Positions 60,035-64,000 of a stretch of DNA of 64,000 bases are shown piece by piece; position 1 is the stretch's first letter; each line of letters starts with the position of its first letter. The notes below the pieces were generated by a model. It worked only from the letters and a program-made list of their open reading frames with translations. It had not been told where the DNA came from and did not search any database. The stretch lies in contig CAZBIC010000003.1 in assembly GCA_964491875.1 (NCBI GenBank), positions 62,001 to 126,000 on the forward strand, read 5' to 3'. The DNA comes from JADJPG01 sp964491875. Its GTDB lineage: Bacteria; Verrucomicrobiota; Verrucomicrobiia; Limisphaerales; JADJPG01. Position numbers and translations under genes: made by a program.

Positions 60035-60062
60035 AGGATACCCACACATAAGTGTGTGTCAA
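60035..60062 (-). promoter_or_regulatory. Promoter with CACAC/GTGTG palindromes
   Basis: On the minus strand TTGACA (60062-60057) and TATCCT (60040-60035) are separated by 16 nt, a sigma-70-like layout. The spacer contains CACAC-TTAT-GTGTG, and a further GTGTG/CACAC pair spans the -10 box. These could be operator sites for the ribbon-helix-helix protein. The next gene on this strand starts about 350 nt downstream. Confidence 0.4.
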
Positions 60063-60164
60063 GTGGGTGTTTTATAGGATGCGCTTTCCGCGGCAGCCTT
60101 TGGGATTTTGGATCGGAGACGATCAACGAATAGACCGTCGAAAAGGAGGAAATGTGCGTTAGAA

Positions 60165-60391
60165 CACGGTGTTTTGTGGCCCTCCGCTTCCGCCGCACCT
60201 TTTAGTACCCTGTTTTGAAGTCGGGAGGAACCGTAGCGCTTTTATGCACCGTGTTTTGACGCAGGGCGGGACCGTGGAGCTTTTAAACGCCATGTTTTTG
60301 GGCGGGGAGGAACCGACGGATTTTTATGCACGGTGTATTGGCGTTGGGAGGATCGTCCGGGAGTTAAAGCACCGCCTATTTTTATGGGGAA
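60165..60391. repeat. Degenerate 41-bp tandem repeat, about 5.5 units
   Basis: Units start at 60165, 60208, 60247, 60288, 60329 and 60370 (spacing 43, 39, 41, 41, 41). Each begins with CACCGTGTTTTG-like sequence, has GGGAGGAACCGTGGAG-like middle and ends CTTTTATG. The copies are diverged at roughly a third of positions. The last unit overlaps the stop end of the Abi-alpha gene. Confidence 0.65.
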
Positions 60392-61228
60392 TTACTCAAA
60401 CTTCTCTCGTAGTCCCACTGCTTTTGCGAATTCTTGCCCGAACGAAGTTAGGGACAAACATCCTTTCGCGAATCTTAAGCTTCGGTTTTCCGCATTACAT
60501 ACCTCGAGGCATCGTTTGTACTCCGGGCTCTGCTCGACCCAATTGTAAGCCTCTAATTGTGTGATGTGAACGTCATAACTTACTTCTACCAGCCCCAAGC
60601 GAATCCAATTATCAATCATGGCCGGGAGCCTTGAGTCTGCTGTAGGCTCCTTTGTAACTTTATCATGTTGAGCCATCAAGTGACGGTAGAGGGTTCGCCA
60701 ACCGGGTTCTTGCCCTTTGCCACGCAGCTCGACTATTGGAAACGGCACATTGAATGGAACGATATCTTGTAATACCTGCGCTTCCTCTGAAGTCAGCTGT
60801 TTAATGATCTCGACGAACGCCGGGTGAGCATTGTTTTTCTTCCTGCCATCCATCGCAGTCGTCAGCAGATTTAAATACATCTCCTTTAGGTTCGGCTCTT
60901 CGTGGCTGAAGGCCAGTCCTTGCAGAGCCGGACCGGCAACGGATGCCATGGGCTCGACAATGTGCTCCAGCGGTATGGAAGCAGCCTTGCCTGCAAGTTC
61001 TTGGGCAAATGGATTGGCAAAATAGTTCTTCGCCTTTTCCATTCCGTAATTTACAGCGGCCAAAGGCAGCAATACCACGTTGATCGTCTTCGCAACGGTT
61101 AGTGCTGATTTTCCAAGCTCACGCCCGGCCTGTTTTGCATCTGGATTCTCTCCTGCCACTTGAATCAATTGCGCCGCAAGTGCCACGCCGGTTGCTGGCA
61201 ATTCACTGGAATCACTCGGATCGCCCAT
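60392..61228 (-). CDS. Abi-alpha (DUF4393-like) putative phage-defence protein
   Basis: A 278-residue protein that resembles the Abi-alpha/DUF4393 family. It has a helical N-terminus (TGVALAAQLIQVAGENPDAK), a hydrophobic segment (TVAKTINVVLLPLAAVNYGM), the region NLKEMYLNLLTTAMDGRKKN with HPAFVEIIKQLTSEEAQVLQ, which is the most family-like part, and a C-terminal winged-helix-like region (WIRLGLVEVSYDVHIT through LSLTSFGQEFAKAVG). Family members are associated with abortive infection, a defence in which infected cells stop growing; the mechanism is unclear. Its lower GC content and position between repeats suggest acquisition by transfer. It stands alone on its transcript as far as seen. Confidence 0.65.
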   Translation of the reverse strand: MGDPSDSSELPATGVALAAQLIQVAGENPDAKQAGRELGKSALTVAKTINVVLLPLAAVNYGMEKAKNYFANPFAQELAGKAASIPLEHIVEPMASVAGPALQGLAFSHEEPNLKEMYLNLLTTAMDGRKKNNAHPAFVEIIKQLTSEEAQVLQDIVPFNVPFPIVELRGKGQEPGWRTLYRHLMAQHDKVTKEPTADSRLPAMIDNWIRLGLVEVSYDVHITQLEAYNWVEQSPEYKRCLEVCNAENRSLRFAKGCLSLTSFGQEFAKAVGLREKFE

Positions 61229-61300
61229 AGTTCGGGCAGTTTGTCACATGGAGAAAAATTTCTAAAGACTAATTGAGTGGTGCCGTTACAGGTGGCATGG

Positions 61301-61312
61301 CGCGTCGACGCG
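61301..61312. other. 12-bp perfect palindrome between divergent genes
   Basis: CGCGTCGACGCG lies in the 126-bp gap between the Abi-alpha gene and the divergent Fn3-like gene. It could be an operator or simply chance in GC-rich DNA. Confidence 0.2.
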
Positions 61313-61354
61313 TCACATGTGAGACATGCTAACTACTGAAAAACAGGAAAGAAT

Positions 61355-62287
61355 ATGGCGGAGAATCCAATAGCCAGGGCATATGCGTCGTTAATTGTGC
61401 AGGGTGACACAGCGTTCTCAGGCGCGGAGGCCATCGGTGATGGCGTGCCCTTGCTAATCAACACGGCGGCGCTCATCGGCACGGATGTGGCGGCGGCCAA
61501 GGCCGCGCAGCTCGCGTATAAAACCACTCGGGCGGGACTGGCCGGGCTTTCGGCGGCGTTCAAGAGCCAGCACGCTCTGGCGTATGATTTCTGTTTCAAA
61601 TCCCGCGATCTTCTGCGGGTCTATTGCGGCCGGGACTGGTGCGAGGCATGGCTGGCCACGGGCTTTGAGGACGGGCTGGCGGTGCCGCGTTCCTACGAGG
61701 GCCTGCGCGAGGTATTGGAGGCGTTGAACAATTATTTCACTTTGAACCCGGCGCATGAGAATCCGGCGGTGGGCATCACTGCCTCGCTGGCGAGCACCCG
61801 AATGGTGGCGTTTCGCGCGGCTTATGAGGCGGTGAACACGCGCTGGGCACTCATCGAAACGAAGAAGCAGGCACGCGACGTTGCCGTCACCGCCCTGCGC
61901 AAGCGGCTCTCGGGTTTGTGCAAGGAGCTCTCGCAGCGTTTCGAGGACATGGACCCGCGCTGGATCGATTTTGGTTTCAACATGCCGGGCGCACCAACCA
62001 CACCGGAGGTGCCGCAGGAGGTGGCGGTGACGCCGATACCGGAGGCGCGGCTGGAGGTGTCTTGCGCGCCATCGCCCAACGCCACGAGGTATCGTTTTTA
62101 TTATCAACGGCCCATCGTGGATCCAGCACCGATCTTCGCTGGCACGGCGGATGATCCGTTGTTCATCATCGAGGGGCTCACAGCAGGACAGATTTATCAG
62201 GTGTATGTGAGCGCGGCCAATGAGGGTGCGGAAAGCCAGCTCAGCGAGCCGGTGAACGGGACGCCCGTGCTGGCCGCCGCGGCGTAG
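61355..62287 (+). CDS. Hypothetical protein with C-terminal Fn3-like domain
   Basis: A 310-residue protein starting at ATG 61355 behind a good ribosome site (AGGAAAG, 3 nt spacer). The first 220 residues are helical without recognised family (NPIARAYASLIVQGDTAFSG, ALEALNNYFTLNPAHENPAVG, TRWALIETKKQARDVAVTAL). A Pro-rich linker leads to a fibronectin type III-like C-terminal domain (ARLEVSCAPSPNATRYRFYY, GLTAGQIYQVYVSAANEGAE). There is no signal peptide. The GC-rich composition matches the host rather than the AT-rich part of the island. A strong terminator follows it. Confidence 0.7.
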   Translation: MAENPIARAYASLIVQGDTAFSGAEAIGDGVPLLINTAALIGTDVAAAKAAQLAYKTTRAGLAGLSAAFKSQHALAYDFCFKSRDLLRVYCGRDWCEAWLATGFEDGLAVPRSYEGLREVLEALNNYFTLNPAHENPAVGITASLASTRMVAFRAAYEAVNTRWALIETKKQARDVAVTALRKRLSGLCKELSQRFEDMDPRWIDFGFNMPGAPTTPEVPQEVAVTPIPEARLEVSCAPSPNATRYRFYYQRPIVDPAPIFAGTADDPLFIIEGLTAGQIYQVYVSAANEGAESQLSEPVNGTPVLAAAA

Positions 62288-62324
62288 CGGCAGTTGAGAG
62301 GGATTTGAGTTGAGGGTTTACAGC

Positions 62325-62363
62325 AAACCCGCGCATCGGGGAACCGGTGCGCGGGTAGTTTTT
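62325..62363 (+). terminator. Rho-independent terminator after the Fn3-like gene
   Basis: ACCCGCGCA (62327-62335) pairs with TGCGCGGGT (62348-62356), a perfect 9-bp GC-rich stem, followed by AGTTTTT. It lies 40 bp after the stop at 62287. Confidence 0.85.
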
Positions 62364-62430
62364 CCCGTTGGCTGTCGAGGTGAAGACGCTCTGGTCTTCT
62401 ATGCGGAGGTATCTTGAACGCTCAAATCCA

Positions 62431-62466
62431 GTTTGAGTCTCGTTACCTCGACTCCTACGGGGTTGG
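62431..62466 (-). repeat. 36-bp dispersed repeat, right copy bounding the island
   Basis: Inverted copy of 58660-58695 (34 of 36 positions identical), located between the Fn3-like gene terminator and the protease gene. Together the two copies enclose about 3.7 kb. Confidence 0.75.
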
Positions 62467-62518
62467 AGGGCGCAAGTTGCATTTGCGCGCGGCCCGCGGG
62501 CGGCACATTGTCTGGCTC

Positions 62519-64000
62519 ATGCGATTGATTCGGATGGGATTCATCGTGGGATTGGTGGCGGGTGTGTTGACGGCGGGTTCTGCGGTCGCACAGCGCGCGG
62601 GCCAGCCGAAGGCGTCGGCGAAGGAGAAGAGTTCCACTACAGCGGATGCGAAGTCGTCGGCATCCATCGAAGCGCTGACGGCGGCGGCGATGAAGTCGGT
62701 GGTGGTGATTCAGCATTTCGGGCGCGACGGGAAGGAGGATGGCGTGGGCGCGGGGTTCGTGATTTCCCCGGATGGTTTGATCGCGACGAGCCTGCATGTC
62801 ATCGGCGAGGCGCGTCCGATCTCGGTGCAGTTCGCGGATGGCTCGCAGCGCGAGGTGACGGAGGTTCACGCGTGGGACCGGAAGTTTGATCTGGCGATCA
62901 TCCGCGTGAAGGGCGAGCGGTTGCCGGCGCTGGCGATCGGTGATTCAGATGCGCTCAAGCAGGGCGCGGCGGTGATTGCGCTGGGGAATCCCGTAGGGCT
63001 GAAGCACAGTGTGGTGCAGGGCCTGCTCTCGGCGCGACGCGAGGTGGAGGGGAATGAGATGTTGCAGGTGGCGATTCCGATCGAGCCGGGGAACAGCGGC
63101 GGGCCGTTGCTGGACTTGAAGGGGCGCGTGCAGGGCGTGCTGACGTTGAAGTCGGCGGTGACGGCGAATCTCGGGTTCGCGATGCCGTCGAAGCTGCTCA
63201 CGGCGCTGCTGGAGAAGCCGAATCCGATCCCGATGAGCCGCTGGCTGACGATCGGGGCGTTGAACGCGCGCGACTGGCAGACGGTGTTCGGTGCGCGGTG
63301 GAGTCAGCGCGCGGGGCGGATTCAAGTGGAGGGCGCGGGGCAAAGTTTTGGCGGGCGGGCGTTGTGTCTCGCGCAGCGTGCGGTGCCGGAGCGGCCGTAC
63401 GAAATCGCGGTGGAGGTGCGGCTGGATGACGAGAGTGGCGCGGCGGGATTGGTCTTCGCGTCGGACGGCGGCGACCGGCATTACGGGTTTTATCCGAGCG
63501 CGGGTCAGCTCCGCCTGACGCGCTTCGACGGGCCGAGCGTTTATTCGTGGAACATTCTCAAGCAGGTGCCGACGGAGCATTATCAGCCGGGCGCGTGGAA
63601 CAGCCTGCGCGTGCGCGTGGAGGCGAAACGCATCTTGTGCTACGTGAACGACCAGCTCGTGACGGAATCAACGGACGATGGGCTGAAGGAAGGTCGCGTG
63701 GGGCTGGCGAAGTTCCGCGAGACGAAGGCGGAGTTTCGCAACTTCCGCACGGGGACGAATCTCACGAGCCGCGCGGCGAGCGGAGAAATCTCGCAGGCGG
63801 GTGAATTGAAGGAACGCGCGCGGGAACTGGAACGCGAGGCGCGGGAGCTGCGTCGCAAGGCGGCGCAGTTGCACGGCGAGACGGTGCGCGCGGAGCTGGT
63901 GAAAGCGTTGTCGGGGCCTGAGGAGAATATCGATTTGTTTCACGCGGCGTTGCTCATCGCACGGCTGGACAATGCGGAGCTGGACATTGAGCCGTACCGG
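62519..64000 (+). CDS. Exported trypsin-like serine protease with sugar-lectin-like domain, 3' partial
   Basis: ATG 62519 begins a signal peptide (MRLIRMGFIVGLVAGVLTAG, cleavage near AVAQRA). The frame stays open to the end of the window (494 codons). The protease domain of DegP/HtrA type (about 45-235) has the full triad: His93 in TSLHVIG, Asp124 in KFDLAIIRV and Ser193 in GNSGGP. A PDZ domain is not seen next; instead a LamG/DUF1080-like beta-sandwich follows (about 240-405, RPYEIAVEVRLDDESG and YQPGAWNSLRVRVEAKRI), then an Arg/Glu-rich coiled coil (ELKERARELEREARELRRKA). It probably degrades or recognises envelope or extracellular substrates. Confidence 0.85.
   Translation, partial: MRLIRMGFIVGLVAGVLTAGSAVAQRAGQPKASAKEKSSTTADAKSSASIEALTAAAMKSVVVIQHFGRDGKEDGVGAGFVISPDGLIATSLHVIGEARPISVQFADGSQREVTEVHAWDRKFDLAIIRVKGERLPALAIGDSDALKQGAAVIALGNPVGLKHSVVQGLLSARREVEGNEMLQVAIPIEPGNSGGPLLDLKGRVQGVLTLKSAVTANLGFAMPSKLLTALLEKPNPIPMSRWLTIGALNARDWQTVFGARWSQRAGRIQVEGAGQSFGGRALCLAQRAVPERPYEIAVEVRLDDESGAAGLVFASDGGDRHYGFYPSAGQLRLTRFDGPSVYSWNILKQVPTEHYQPGAWNSLRVRVEAKRILCYVNDQLVTESTDDGLKEGRVGLAKFRETKAEFRNFRTGTNLTSRAASGEISQAGELKERARELEREARELRRKAAQLHGETVRAELVKALSGPEENIDLFHAALLIARLDNAELDIEPYR

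Larger units (their letters stand above)
59715..60391. other. Gene-free stretch in the accessory island
   Basis: No convincing protein gene is seen in this 677-bp stretch; short frames at 59784-60077 and 59935-60198 lack family features or clear start signals. It contains a promoter-like site (60035-60062), a possible leader ORF start and the 41-bp tandem repeats at 60165-60391. The base composition is distinctly more AT-rich than flanking genes. Confidence 0.6.

Noticed and set aside
59784..60077. 97-residue plus-strand frame in the accessory island
   Set aside because: No ribosome site, no family features, and it overlaps a better promoter-like site; kept only as part of the gene-free stretch.
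60165..60391. CRISPR array
   Set aside because: The 41-bp period lacks constant repeats with distinct spacers; the similarity spans whole units and no cas gene is present.
58660..62466. Complete transposon or prophage
   Set aside because: No transposase, integrase or phage structural gene is visible between the inverted repeats; only an island with unknown mobility can be claimed.
1..64000. tRNA, rRNA or other standard structural RNA genes
   Set aside because: No cloverleaf-like sequence with a TTCGA-type T-loop and acceptor pairing, and no rRNA signature, was seen in the gaps between genes.

Overview
The window looks like a chromosome segment of a GC-rich bacterium of the Planctomycetes-Verrucomicrobia group, most likely a Pedosphaera/Limisphaerales-type verrucomicrobium. 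The evidence is the combination of a cytochrome-DUF1549-DUF1553 protein paired with a Tat-exported DUF1501 protein, DUF1080 and DUF3616 proteins, cytochrome/WD40 fusions, secreted proteins with Ig and lamin-tail domains, a planctomycete/verrucomicrobial-type bacterial microcompartment (BMC) locus, and many short palindromic repeats. The taxonomic call is inference; there is no rRNA or tRNA gene in the window.

Layout. 1-3.9 kb: a partial two-domain esterase and a secreted Ig/lamin-tail protein. 4.0-8.1 kb (minus): an export operon (HlyD-like adaptor, DUF3616 protein, TolC-like channel) with no pump gene, preceded by a sigma-54 type promoter. 8.2-11.1 kb (plus): a histidine kinase and an NtrC-family sigma-54 activator that probably control it. 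11.1-17.4 kb: a GNAT enzyme, a TPR protein, the hopanoid enzyme HpnH with two small membrane-associated neighbours, a ceramidase-like secreted protein and an unknown membrane protein. 17.6-20.9 kb: a 1079-residue secreted beta-roll protein with a 675-bp internal duplication and a self-cleaving S74 chaperone. 20.9-36.5 kb: cupin, DUF1080, DnaE, the cytochrome/DUF1501 pair, an iron-type binding protein, a PQQ-propeller protein, a second two-domain esterase and a TPR membrane protein.

36.5-47.7 kb is the metabolic centrepiece: a minus-strand BMC operon with three hexamer-type shell genes, three pentamer-type shell genes, PduL, acetate kinase, CoA-acylating aldehyde dehydrogenase, a class II aldolase and a second class I-like barrel protein with a possible encapsulation tail. 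A divergent DeoR-family regulator sits at its head. By analogy with the characterised planctomycete locus it should split fuculose/rhamnulose phosphate to lactaldehyde and oxidise the aldehyde to acyl-CoA, acyl-phosphate and acid plus ATP. Unusually, a beta-carbonic anhydrase and a VOC-family enzyme are embedded in the operon, and stem-loops follow several shell genes. A TPR/AAA+ ATPase and a TPR membrane protein follow downstream on the same strand.

47.9-58.6 kb: an HDOD regulator, a GT9 glycosyltransferase, a lipoprotein, a membrane protein, MiaB, and a pair of large secreted proteins (PPC-domain, then cytochrome-WD40-coiled coil). 58.7-62.4 kb is an AT-richer accessory island bracketed by inverted copies of a 36-bp repeat; it holds an abortive-infection-type (Abi-alpha) protein, a ribbon-helix-helix/membrane protein pair with an apparent ribosome-site hairpin, a 41-bp tandem repeat and an Fn3-like protein. 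A trypsin-like protease runs off the right edge.

A theme throughout is short palindromic repeats, several lying in frame inside genes and even supplying signal-peptide sequence.
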